DNA of 64,000 bases from Tetragonia tetragonoides (lineage: Eukaryota > Streptophyta > Magnoliopsida > Caryophyllales > Aizoaceae), in contig CM076143.1 of assembly GCA_038025085.1 (NCBI GenBank), positions 13,811,501 through 13,875,500 on the forward strand, read 5' to 3'. Position 1 is the first letter of the stretch. The number at the start of each line of letters is the position of its first letter. Below the pieces are notes generated by a model. That model was not told the origin of the DNA and did not search any database. It worked only from the letters and a program-made list of their open reading frames with translations. Positions 1-12,000 of this stretch are shown one piece after another. A program made the translations under genes and the position numbers.

Positions 1-423
1 ACGATGATTAGAAAGGCTTAGGCAACTAAACATTTACAACTATTCTATAAAATTTTAAAAGTTAGTAACAATGCCTATCATGAAATTCACTTCATCCCTA
101 GACAATGTAAGTTCTTGTCAGCCAAACACCTGTTTCCTGTTTAACTCAATCAGAGTAAACATCTTGATAATGGATGGTACAGCACTACAGGAGATCAGGA
201 ACACCAATTCCACAACCAAAATATGCATTTTTGATTGGGTGAAGAGATAAAGATAGAGGGATTTACAGGGAGTAGGAATGTGGGTGATGATAGGAATGAC
301 ATGAACCAAGACAAAGCGATCAGCTTGAAGGAAAAGATTATCCACAGCCCACTTGACAGCGCGTTTGCTACCGTTGCCTCTGCTGCTACCACCACTGTTA
401 ACCGCGATAGCCACCGTGGTCAT
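1..423 (-). CDS. USP/kinase/U-box (PUB) protein, exon 1 only (partial gene)
   Basis: The start codon is at 423-421. The reading frame encodes a USP-like N-terminus beginning MTTVAIAVNSGG and containing KRAVKWAVDNL and VLVHVIP, which is nearly identical to exon 1 of the three genes downstream. Exon 1 ends at 267, before a GT donor (266-265). Its length (157 bp, phase 1) equals exon 1 of the gene ending at 17143. Bases 1-266 are the beginning of intron 1, and the remaining exons lie outside the window to the left. By family, the full product should be a USP-coiled-coil-kinase-U-box receptor-like cytoplasmic kinase. Whether the rest is intact cannot be seen. Confidence 0.8.
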
Positions 424-2122
424 CTTATATACAGACGGCTGTTGGTACTTGTTTTTTCAGGCTAATTGGTGGTATGGTGTGGAGTCTCTGAATTGAGGGG
501 AGGTGCAACTGCAGGAGCGGCAACAGTAATGCATTAGCAGGCCGTTAATTTATATATTGAGGCATAAACTTATGGGATTACATTAACTGAAATCTATTTA
601 TTTAGCATTTTTTGCTCTATGGTAAAGGATATTCTGGTTTCTGAAGTGCTTGGGGTTTAGGCAGCTGTATCCTGTATAAAATGATGAGTAAACCTGTTGA
701 CTTTATTTGAGAGTGACATTAGCTGTTAACTTATTTATATTTTCAATTCAGTAAATATTATGTTGTTCTTTTCCCCTCTTTCTTGTAGTAGGGGTTCTTG
801 CATAGAATCTTTTATGAAAGTTTATATTTATTAATGGGAGTACTTGAATGATTTGATTATTTTGAAGTACAGTTAGTATTTTGAAATGTTTAGAATGTTT
901 CATATCTTGATTTGTTAAATGAAGCATATCTGATATTTGAACCATTCCACAGTTTAAGCAGTACCAAGGTTGGTTTGTGTTCTGTTTATTCATTAAAGTA
1001 ATTTATTGGGATTTATTATAATTGTTAATATTGTGTTTTGGAAACCATGTATACTATGATGAACTCGATGCTAATAGGATTGATTTTCAACACAATAGAC
1101 CCACAGTTGCGACCGAGTCAGTCTAACCTGGAGTGTGTCAAGGACCTTCTGTAAGATCTAAAGGAGAGATTTTCCATTGGTAGAGTCCTAGAGATATGCC
1201 AATTCTTCAACTGAAGAAAGATATTGACTTGAAATTTGATAAGGTAACTGTGTCCCAATGGGCCAATAGAACAAAAACTGTCAATCTGTTGTTACTGTTT
1301 CAGACAATATATGGCAACGGTTCGGGTATGCAAAACAAGCGGTATGGACTCCTTTCATGTCAAAGTAAATAGCTTTCTTCCCAATGTTGCTATTATTGAG
1401 GAAAATTTAAGTGAATGACATATTTGTTCAAGGGCTAAACAAACTCATGATGCCTTAGCTTCAAGTTTTAGCTTAGAATAGATGCTGATGTTGCGGATAA
1501 TTGTCGCCCATTAAGTCAGTGATCAAACGGACACTAATCCTGCTACCCCGCCTAGGCGGGAGAGTCTTTGGAGACACTGGGGCAATGGTGATTAAATTGG
1601 TTCATTATAATCTAAAGTTGCAACATGCTCAGTAGTGCCTTTGTACAAATTTGTTAAAACTGGATCAACTTAAAATAAAACAACCAATATAATAGAAGTG
1701 GTAAAATAGTTTTGGGACAGGCAGACATCGCTTTTTTGGGCTCAATTTCTGTATCATGTCCATTTCTCTTCATAGTTAATATGCTGCAGCAGAGAAGAAA
1801 TAATGATCAATCTTGCCAAAAAACAAATAATGATCAACACAGCAAACTATGTAACTAATAAATCAAATTTTGTCACTGTCTAAAAAGTGAGAAATACAAA
1901 TGACCTAAAATTCTGTAGGAGACATTGCTTTAATATAATCAGGAAAAAGCTGTAATAAGAGTAGTTGGAAAAGATCTTGACACAGATTCATATATCATTG
2001 CAGTACTGCAACCAACCAACTCCTCACATATACAAATGTTTTGTTGATATGGGAAAAAAATGAGACCATGAATAAAGAATTGAAAACCCAAGAAAATATA
2101 CAATCTGACAAGCTTTTCTCCA
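424..2122. other. Intergenic spacer in the PUB-kinase array
   Basis: About 1.7 kb lie between the start codon of the leftmost kinase gene and the stop codon of the next. The stretch should hold the promoter of the former and the 3' UTR of the latter. No convincing coding region is seen; the open frames are short and lack family signatures. Confidence 0.5.
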
Positions 2123-5100
2123 TCAGGAGCTCTGAGAAGCCAGACGCAATCTCCATTCTTGTATGTCAGTAAGCAGTGTCATGTTCTGGCAAAGATTAAA
2201 ATGTTCCAGTTTGTGCTTTGTCACAGGTGATACATCATTACTCTCAAGCCATACTTTTATTGCTCTACGCTCATACGTAAAACCATCTGCTGCAACACAA
2301 GGATCATCCATGATTTCCTGCATTGCGGAAAAGAAAAAGGAAAAAGACAAGAGCAATGCGTAAGCAACAACTAATTTGTTACCGACACTAATCATGCACA
2401 ATGTCTTCTATTTCCAGAATGATCATGTGAATGCAAACAGTGCAAGACAATCACATATTTGTGAAACTCACATGAAGGATTGGACAGAAGTAGCGGCTTG
2501 GTGCAAAAATGCTGCTCTTTTCAATCTTCATTCTAGCTTCAGCAACATCAGCAAGTTTCTTCAGGACTGGAAGAACTCCTGTATCAAGATCAGGCCTATC
2601 TCTGCATCTGAGTTCGCAACATTCTAGTGCGAGCTTGGTCAATTCCTCGGTTTCAGCAAGGGGCCAGTCTTTGATTGAATCGTCTAGCATGTATGACAAG
2701 GATCCACTGGCAATGGCATTCTCCATAATCAGCAGAAGCCCATTTGGATGACGAGCAGTCAGCAATTGGAGAAGTATAATACCGAAAGAATATAGATCTG
2801 ATTTTGGATGGACAGTACCAGTTCTCTGATATTCTGGATCTATATAATATAGTGTTCCAGCAAGAAGGGAGTTCCCGAACATGGTAATAGAATCAGGCAC
2901 GTTGTCAGACAGGAGCTTAGCCAGCCCAACATCACTGATTTTGCTGACATAGTCTCTTCCTAACAGGATATTGCCTGGTTTTAGATCCCGATGTACAATT
3001 GGTTCAGGCTTGTTGTTGTGTAGGTACGCAAGCCCGGAGGCTATTTCAAAAGCTATACGGAACCTAGCAAACCAAGGAAGGAATGCTCTTCCGTTATGGC
3101 GGAAAATATATTCTTCAAGGCTCCCATTTTCCATGTACTCATAGACAAGGCATCCCGTTTCAGGACATGCTCCATTTAGTAACACAATATTTGGATGGTG
3201 TAATTGGCTCAGGATGTCGACCTGCAGGTATTAAATGGATGGAAGAAGATGGTAAATAAATAAGTAGAATACTATGAGATTTTGCAGAAAACTCAGAGCT
3301 CTAGATAATCTTATGGAAAATAATGACACCTTAGAATAAGGATGGTGTGGGAATAAACAGAGTGTTTGGTGAAACTGGTGAATACAACAAATGAAGGAAA
3401 ACAGGCTGCATATCTGTTGTAACATTAAGTCATTTCCTATACTCAGACAGGTGAAAGAACAGCATCATTGAAGATTTAGCTGATTGATGCCCCCATTGTA
3501 ACCAGGCAACTCCTGTTGCGCTTCTCATCTACTTTTTGCCTCGATATTGCTCTGGACAATGTTATGATGATCTCCTCTCTAATCTCAAGGTATGAAAAAC
3601 TTGTTACTCTCTTTATCTATATCATTGCTACAAATGGATTAAGCTGTTCTTTACCCAACTTCAAATTTATGAAGTAGAACAGTAAGAAACATTGGTTGAC
3701 ACAGTCTCTCACTACTAACATCAGAAACAAAGCACCTCTGTATGATAGGAAATCAAAGCTGTGTACATCTCACTGCCTTCATCCCACCGTAGGCAGAAGC
3801 CTCGTGAGAGGCGGTATGTCAGGGTATGGTATGATACCGCATTCCTGCAAATGTGATGTCTGATCACAACCGCATACATTAAACCCTCACTTTAGTTGTG
3901 TTTTACCTTTCCCATATGTTTTCCCCTGATAGCTTGGTTGTGCTTCTCATAATGGATTGTAACAACCGTGATGTAAGCAATCACTAGAGCCAATATAGAG
4001 CAAGGGATAAAGAGCCACGGGTATATAGTGTGGGAAAAGAGAGGGGGTGAGATGAAGGAAGGGCAACCTCTTCATACAGGATCATCATACCAGGAAATGA
4101 ATGTAACTGAAATCAATTTAGGCAAAAATTGAAGCGAAGTTAGAAATACCTCGGTCACAAACTCATTCTTGTCAATTGCATCTTGATGAAGAATCTTAAT
4201 TGCAACTGGTGTGTGCTCAAGATCACCTTTGTAAACTTTACCATAAGCGCCCTCACCTATAACCTTCTGCTCCGAAAAGAAATCTGTCGCCTCATTAATC
4301 TCATCGAGTGTGTACCTTCTAATACCCCCTTCACCAGAGATGAGTGCATGAACAATTTTCTTTCTCTCCTTGGTCGCTTTGAGGGCATTGAGTTCTGCTT
4401 TCCGTCTATCACATGACTGTTTCGTCAGCAAACGTTTTGCTGGTTCATCTTTCAGAGCTTGTAAATGTTTTAATATCCCCTGCTCAACAGCACTCCTCAA
4501 AGTTTCTTCTAGTCCTGTAGCATTTTGATTTTCTGCTTCCATAACACTTTCTGAAGAAAGATTTTGAACCTACAATTTATCAAGCTCATAATCAGATTTT
4601 ACATCTGCTTAACAGGAACAATAAAAGGCATTTTTCTAGAGGTACAAAATATATGTTAAGATAAGCATTCTAAATTAATCTTAAGGTACAGACAGAAGGG
4701 TCAACATAATTCAAATGATCATTACCTTTTCCTGAGCATGGATCAAAGTCTGAATGGTATGCAGCTGTTGCCGCAGTTGTTCTATGTCATTCCCTAAGTC
4801 AAACTGCCAAGAAATACGCAGAGTTTTGATTGTAAGCACTGATTTAATACTTCATGCTTTGGTTGATGACATTATGACAATATTACCAATTCACACAAAT
4901 AATTATCCATCAGGTTAAACAGATCATATATGCGAAGCTACCTGTTAGGAAATTAGATCCCCAACTCATACCTTGTTAGCGACGAAGTCCAACTACCAGA
5001 TCATGGCGGAAACATCAAGAATAGGAACAAACTCAAAGAGAATAAGAAGACCACAATATAAAAGGTGGAAAACCGCTGTTAACCTTAGGGGAAAACCATG

Positions 5101-7341
5101 ATAACTACTTCATGTATTAACCAGCAAGCAACAAGAGACTTGCAAGGGGAATAAGAGCTACAATCTTTCCATGAGAATCAAAAGAAGTGTGCATACCTTC
5201 TCATAAGACGCATGAGTGTCAGTTGTGGACAGTTGCCTAGGTGAAACAAGTTGTGTGTTTGTAGAGCTCACAGAACTGCGATGATTATTAACAGCTCGAA
5301 GACTTGAGTTATCACCTGCATTAGAGACTTCTGACCATGATGACGGTCCTGTTCTTGTCTCCATATAGGAGGGAGAGTTTACAGGTGAGTGGCCTGTTGT
5401 CAACACTATCGGCAACTTACTATCAGTTGGCTTGAATGGCATCTGTTTGTTCCCTGCATAGTCAATGTAAAAAGGCCGGGTCACCAACACAACGAAACAT
5501 TAGAATTTATAGAAGTACTTGTATATTGCATTAATGAAAAAACCTCCAGAGACCAAGGAACCAGCTCGCTTTGATTTCACTCTGTGTTTAGATACAACAA
5601 ATATATCACAAGTATCGGGTGCAGATCTTAACACGGTTTGTGGTATTCCAAGGCCTTTCATCTTCCTGAAAATTAAAATTGAAGTTTTATTTAAAGAACA
5701 CAAATACTGTAGCATTGTGATGCAATTACTAGATGAGTAGTTGATACATACATAGACCACCAAGAAGAGAACAGCATATAGTGAGTATATTTGAGGGTTA
5801 TTGAACAATAAACTTGCAAAATTTTGTTACACCACGAAGAAGCAATTGGTTAAAGATGAGTGCAAGATGAGCGGAATTACATGACAGGATTACCATTCAA
5901 GTAATCGAATGTAATACCTCCAGAAGTGATTTGTCGTAGATTCAGATCCCACCACGAAGCCTTTGATTGCAGGCTGACTTATAAATCCTACAAGTGCTTC
6001 TGCAACGTTGTCATGCTCAAGCAGCACGGTCTCAAACTCTAACTGGATGAAATCAGGTTCACAATCAGACCAGTGACAAAAGCAGAGAATGAGACAGAGA
6101 ACTCTTTAATGTTCTTTTTCTTGGGGGTGTTTTGGAAGAGAGAATACCACCTCAGTTGAGTCTGTTGTCTTATAAAGTCTTTTATACTGAATGAAGGTTT
6201 CTTGAGCCTTTTCTCTTACATCATCCAAATACTTCGCATCCTCGGTATACTTGGCCACAATGTCTGTATCTAATTCTCTGGTTTTTGTTGGAGTAAGATC
6301 TCCACCTAGGAACATGAGTGGAAGAAGTAAGAAATATAATAAAATAAAGATAATTATCAGCATTCTAAACATAAGAAGTAAGGATTATAATGTTTGTTTA
6401 CATGTTTTTGGCATACATTGAAGTATGCAAGTAAGGATGACAATGGGACGGGGTGCGTGCGGATGATAGCTCACCCACACCCGCATCCACCACATATCTT
6501 CTTCACCCACTTCTGTCTTAGGCCACCACCACCAGCGGGTAGACATTACCAATCTACACCCTTGAAAGGTCTATATTTTTGCTTTTTTTTAGGTATATAT
6601 AGGTTAATCTCGATTCTTTATATGTTTTAGATAAACGGGTGGATGAATGGATGAGATCAGCTTATTATCATTCATATCGGACCCGATAAACATTCATATC
6701 CATTTTAAGCCAATCCACATTCATTTCTAATGGATTGGGTCGGCCGGTCGGGTGAATGTTAATCCGAATGGCATATTACCATTGCTCTCCCTACATGCAA
6801 GGGCAGTCCATATATCCATGTAGCATCCATTGTAATACCCCAACGATTTCATGGTTGAGAACAGTTTAAATGGTTTGATGGTATAAGAAAAAGGTGAGGT
6901 GAAGTTGAACCGATCTGAGGACCTAATTTACTAGCTTATTAACTACTAGCATAAAGATTTTGATGATTTTCACAAAGGTAAAAGATTGTAATGCTCAATA
7001 TATTTATCATCAACTCATGAATTCAATCCAACAAGTCCATACATTAACTAAACATATACTTGAATATCACTTTCATGCAAGCCAATAACTAAATTTTCTA
7101 TGTAACTCAATTACAAGCTAATGAAGAACTTAATAATAAATAGGTACATGACTACATGAGAATATGAGATTAGGAATTTACATGAAGTAGTAGCAACGTA
7201 AGTGATGGTGGGCACGACATGAACTAAGACAAGATGATCAGCTTGAGGCAACAGATTATCAACCGCCCATTTCACGGCCCGTTTACTTGCATTGCCTCTC
7301 CCATCACCACCGCTGTTAACCGCCACCGCCACCGTCGTCAT
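2123..7341 (-). CDS. U-box domain-containing receptor-like cytoplasmic kinase (PUB35/51/52-type), complete
   Basis: A nine-exon model fits every splice phase: 7341-7182, 6305-6151, 6042-5918, 5665-5544, 5453-5197, 4803-4726, 4569-4150, 3221-2472, 2317-2123 (2262 bp, about 753 aa). Residues 1-~180 are a USP-like nucleotide-binding fold. A Ser/Thr-rich linker and a coiled-coil region follow to ~390. The kinase has IGEGAYGKVYKG (~403), catalytic Lys in VAIKIL (~424), HRDLKPGN (Asp ~518) and DVG in place of DFG (~536), as is usual in this family. The C-terminal U-box (EIMDDPCVAADGFTYERRAI...) is split by an intron after CPIL-H. The protein is predicted to be a cytosolic or membrane-peripheral kinase with E3 ubiquitin-ligase activity; its substrates are unknown. 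It shares orientation and exon plan with both neighbours, so it is a tandem duplicate. No break is seen. Confidence 0.92.
6432..6793. mobile_element. hAT-type MITE in intron 1 of the PUB kinase
   Basis: A 362-bp element begins TAAGGATGACAATGG and ends in the imperfect inverted counterpart CCATTGCTCTCCCTA. It is flanked by 8-bp duplications TATGCAAG (6424-6431) and CATGCAAG (6794-6801), with one mismatch. There is no coding capacity. The 8-bp target duplication and terminal repeats fit the hAT superfamily. Confidence 0.65.
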
Positions 7342-8840
7342 CGCCGTTTCCCACTACAGATGGCCGTCTGTGTTTGGTTTTTCTGTTTCTGTTTTTTTTT
7401 TTTCTTTCTATTTCAGGCAGTTGGGCGCGCCAAAACTGAGGGTCTTCTGAAATGAAATAAGAAGTGGAAACATAATGCAGCTTATTATTATGCAGGCCAT
7501 TTGACATAATTGTTTTTGTCAACTTTGAAGCATAATTATTGCATAAAATTGTTTTAATGGGTTATTTTGACTGAGTATGAAAGCATAAACTTTGGGATTT
7601 TAATTGATTTTATGGCAGGCCTAGTTGAAAATTGGGAGCGAGGGCATGAGGCAGGCAGTTGAAGGAGTAAACCAGTTGAATTTGTATGTGAGAGTGACAT
7701 GGGTATTCTTTGTACTTAATTAGTTAATTTCCTTTACCTTTTTCATCTTTAGAGAAATGTAAGGTGGTGTTTGGTTCAAATTTTTGGTATGGGTTTGAAG
7801 ACAGGGATGAAAATGGGGAGGTTTGGATTTGGAATAATGATATCATTGGTTAGGTTTAGTTCTCTCAGCCTCAAAATTTTACAAATGACACCAGTTTTGC
7901 ATGAAGTTGGTCCATTTGATAGATAAAGTGGGACTCACCATTTTAGAGCGTAAGAGTCACCCCTTAGAATTTACTCCATCCAAGAGACCAAATTCAGACA
8001 AAACCTACTCTTTGAAATCATGCATGATCTCGAACTATTGGCCAATTTTTACACCTCACTTCACTTTGCTTTCTTCTCCTTTTGATCTCTAATAATCTGT
8101 AACACCACGACCCTATTGGGATGTCGGTGCCACCAAAAACTGTTTTCATGATTGAGATGAATTGAACTTCGATTTCCAGGAGGCTATCTATTCTAGTTTT
8201 TCTCCCAACAAGCACGCTTAACTGTGGAGTTTTTTTTACATTTGGATTTCATGAAAAGGAGATATATCTTGGTGGTATGACTCTTCTTAGCCATGAAAAC
8301 CTTGGGATATTTACATGATCACCACAACCATCTTTAGACAACAAGATGGTGATAAGTTTTCCCACACCTCACGATAAATAGCCAATTCAATAGAAGTGGT
8401 AAAATACATATAGGACAAGGCCTATTTTGGACGTAATTTCTGCATGTCCAATTCTCTTCAGTTACTCCCTCTGTCCCATGTTAAGTCTACTTTGTGATTT
8501 GCGACTCACAAGAATGTAAGCACAAAGTACGAAATGGACTTATCATCTGGGAGGTTGGGAGTAATAGGCTGCGGCATAGAGGATTATATGGTCGAAAAGG
8601 CAAACTGAATAAGTACCAGTACATCAATTTTGGCCAATACCCAAAAGATGAGAATGGATAAATACAAATAGACCTAAACTCTGTTGAAGACTTGCAAATG
8701 TACTAGTATTTACAATCATGTAAACTTTGTAACAATATCAAATTGGACCAAGACTTTGGCATTGACAATTCATATAATTCATCTATAGTTGTATTAGTGT
8801 TCAAACAAACCAAACAACTCATATATACAAACTATACAAT
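7342..8840. other. Intergenic spacer between second and third PUB kinases
   Basis: About 1.5 kb hold the 5' flank of the gene starting at 7341 and the 3' flank of the next one. A T-rich tract lies at 7390-7412. A Stowaway-like MITE is annotated separately at 8465-8561. No gene was found. Confidence 0.5.
8465..8561. mobile_element. Stowaway-like MITE
   Basis: A short (97 bp) AT-rich element starts CTCCCTCTGTCCCATG, the typical Tc1/mariner Stowaway end. It finishes in GGGAGGTTGGGAG and is flanked on both sides by TA (8463-8464 and 8562-8563), the expected 2-bp target duplication. The right terminal repeat is only partly complementary to the left. Confidence 0.5.
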
Positions 8841-8849
8841 TTGACATGC

Positions 8850-9021
8850 TTTTCACCATCAGGAACTTTTAGAAGCCAGATGAGACTTCCATTCATGTAA
8901 GCAGTGTCATGGCAGTAAGCAGTGTCATGTTCCGGGAAAGTGGAAAAGAACACACCCTAAGATACTCCAATGAAACCATCTCATGCGGCATAAAGATCGT
9001 GCATAATTTCCTGCAAATGAA
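8850..9021 (-). pseudogene. Degenerate U-box exon of the third PUB kinase
   Basis: This is the counterpart of the 195-bp U-box exons of the sister genes. It begins after an AG with EIMHDLYAA followed by TGA, where the sisters have EIMDDP.VAADGF. A few residues later comes a second stop, and then a deletion of tens of bases removes the segment equivalent to YERRAI..WLE...VTKHKLEHFN. The 3' end (SLLTA...SGFxKVPD-like) is also disturbed by a short duplication of the sequence encoding the last helix. It cannot encode a folded U-box in any frame. Confidence 0.75.
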
Positions 9022-9093
9022 AAGGAAAAGTAAACAAAACCAACAAGGTTGTTAGCAAGCATGCACAATATAATGTCTTCTTATGCATAAGGA

Positions 9094-12000
9094 TCATATT
9101 AACACTGTGACCTGCAGATGTAAACCAGAGTATTTATAAAACTCACATGAAAAATTGGACATAAGTAGTGACTTGTTTTGGAAAGTGTTATTTCTTTCAA
9201 TCTTCATAGTAGCATCAGCAGCATCAGCAAGTTTCTTTAGGACTGGAAGAACTTTTGTTTTAAGATCCGGTCTATCTCTGCATCTAAGCTCGCAACATTC
9301 TAAGGCGAGCCTAGTCAACTCCTCGGCTTCAGCAAGGGGCCAGTCATCTATGGAATTGTCTAGCATGTATGATAAGGATCCGCTGGCAATTGCATTCTCC
9401 ATGATCAGCAAAAGACCATTTGGATGTCGAGCAGTCAACAACTGGAGAAGTATAACACCGAAAGAATAAAGATCTGACTTTGGTCTGACGGTACCAGTTC
9501 TCTGGTATTCAGGGTCTATATAGTACAATGTTCCAGCAAGCAGGGAGTTGCCGAACATGGTAATAGAATCAGGAACGCGGTCAGCCAGGAGCTTTGCTAG
9601 TCCAACGTCGCTTATTTTGCTGACATAGTCTCTTCCTAACAAGATATTGCCTGGTTTTAAATCCCGGTGTACAATTGGTTCTGGTTTTTTGCTGTGTAGG
9701 AACGCAAGTCCGCAAGCTATTTCAAAAGCTATGCGGAACCTGGTAAACCAAGGAAGGGGTTCTCTTCCATCATGACGGAAAATATGATCTTCAAGGCTCC
9801 CATTTTCCATGTACTCATAGACAAGACATCCCATTTCGGAACATGCTCCAATTAGTAACACAATATTTGGATGGCGTAACTGGCTCAGGATTCCAACCTG
9901 CAGATTGTAAATGATGACCGAGGATAGACAGTAAGTTCTTTAGAATACTACGATTTTGCAGGATGAATCTAAGAGAACTATAGTCTATAGATGATCTTTA
10001 TAATACCAGGATATGAACATTAACTAAAATCAACTAAACTTGAAAGTTACGCGAAAAATTGAAGTAAAGGTAGAAATACCTCTCTCAGAAACTCCTTTAT
10101 CTTGACATCTGCATCTGGCTGAAGAACTTTAATTGCAACAGGTGTGTGCTCAAGAATACCTTTGTAAACTTTACCATAACCACCTTCACCAATAACCTTT
10201 TTTTCGGAAAACAAATTTGTGGCTGCCTTAATGTCCTCCAGAGTGTACCTTCTAGTACCCCCTTCATTGGCGTTGAATGCATCAACCAGTTTCTGTCTTT
10301 CCTTGGCCTCTTTGAGGGCATCGAGTTCTGCTCTTCGTCTCTCACAAGACTCTTTAGCTCGCAAATTTTTTGCTGCCTCATCTTGAAGAGCTTGTAAATA
10401 CTTTAGTTTATCTTGCTCAGCAGTCCTCAGAGAATTTTCTTGTCCTGAAGCACTTGTGTTTTCTGCTTCCTTAACACATTTTGAAGAAAGAGATTGTACC
10501 TACAATATATTAACCCGTAATAGAAATTACATCTCTGGCACTTAACATGAACAACAATAAGGCATCTGCAGTTTTCCATTTGTAGAAATATGTCAAGATA
10601 AGAATTCTAAATTTATCTTTAAGTACGGACATGAGGATTAACATAACTATTAGCTCAAAAAAATATAAGTTTTGTACATAAAACATAACATGAATAGAGT
10701 AGCTTTGTACTTGCCAAATGATCATTTGTGTCAAATATTTAGTTGTACCTTTTGCTGAGCTTGGATTAAATCCTGAAGGACACGCAGCTGTAGCCGCAGT
10801 TGTTGTACATCATTCGTCAAGTCAAACTGCAAACAAATTGTATGCAGCTTTGAAATGTAAGCATTGATGACATTATGAAAACTATATAAACATCAATTCA
10901 GTCGAATAGTGATCTGCTGTCAGGTTAAACAAGAACTACATGCATTAACCGCAATAGCTTTTGCTTAAAACTAGGCCTTTGAATCGAACAAAGTCTAGAG
11001 AACTCTCCAGAAGTTGATGTATGATTCATTCAAAAAAAAGAAGTTGATGTATGATATCATATGAGGTTTATCATGTTAATATGATGAACAGTTAAACTTA
11101 AGTGGCATCAATTAGAAACAAGAAACTGCAAGGGAAACAAAAGCAACAACATTTGCAAGAGAATCAACAGAAACAAACCTGCTCATAGGACACATGACCT
11201 TGACTCTCAGTCGTTGACATCTGACCACATGAAACAAGCTCTGTGTTCACAGAAGTTGCAGAACTGCGATGATTAGCAGCTTGAAAACTTGAGTTATCAT
11301 CCGCTTTAGGGACCATACTTGGTTCTGTTGAAAAGCGAGCTTGGCTAACTTCTGACGACCATGATGAGGGTTTTGTACTAGTGATCTCTATAGAGGAGGA
11401 AGAGTGTAAAGGTGTTTGGCCTGTCGTCAACACTATTGGTAACTTACTACCAGTTGGCATGGGTGGCATTTGTTTGGTTGTCGAGTTGGCCACTGCAGGT
11501 TCACAATAGAAGCGTCACCCTTATTAAACATTACAGAACACCAGCAAATGTATGTATTTTGTGTTTATGTACAAACCTCCAGAGATCAAGGAAGTAGCTA
11601 GCTTCGACTTCACTCTACGATTAGATACAACAAACATATCACAAGTATCTGGTGCACGTTTTAACACTGTTTGTGTTATCCCAAGGCCTATTATCTTCCT
11701 GAAAATTGAAGGAATACGAAAAGTTATAGCTAAAGAATACGAAAGTTGTATAGCATGTGACGTATCTGATAAGGAATATAACATTAGTTGGGCCTAAAAC
11801 ATCAGAAGTGATACCTCCAGAAGTGATTTGTTAAAGATTCGGATCCCATGACGAAGCTTCTGATATTAGACTGACCAATACATTTAATAAGTGCTTCTGC
11901 AACGTTGTCATTCTCAAGCAGCATGGTCTCAAACTCCAACTGTTAGAAATTAGATTCACTATCAGTATCAGACAACAGTAATAAAAGCAGAGAACTTCTC

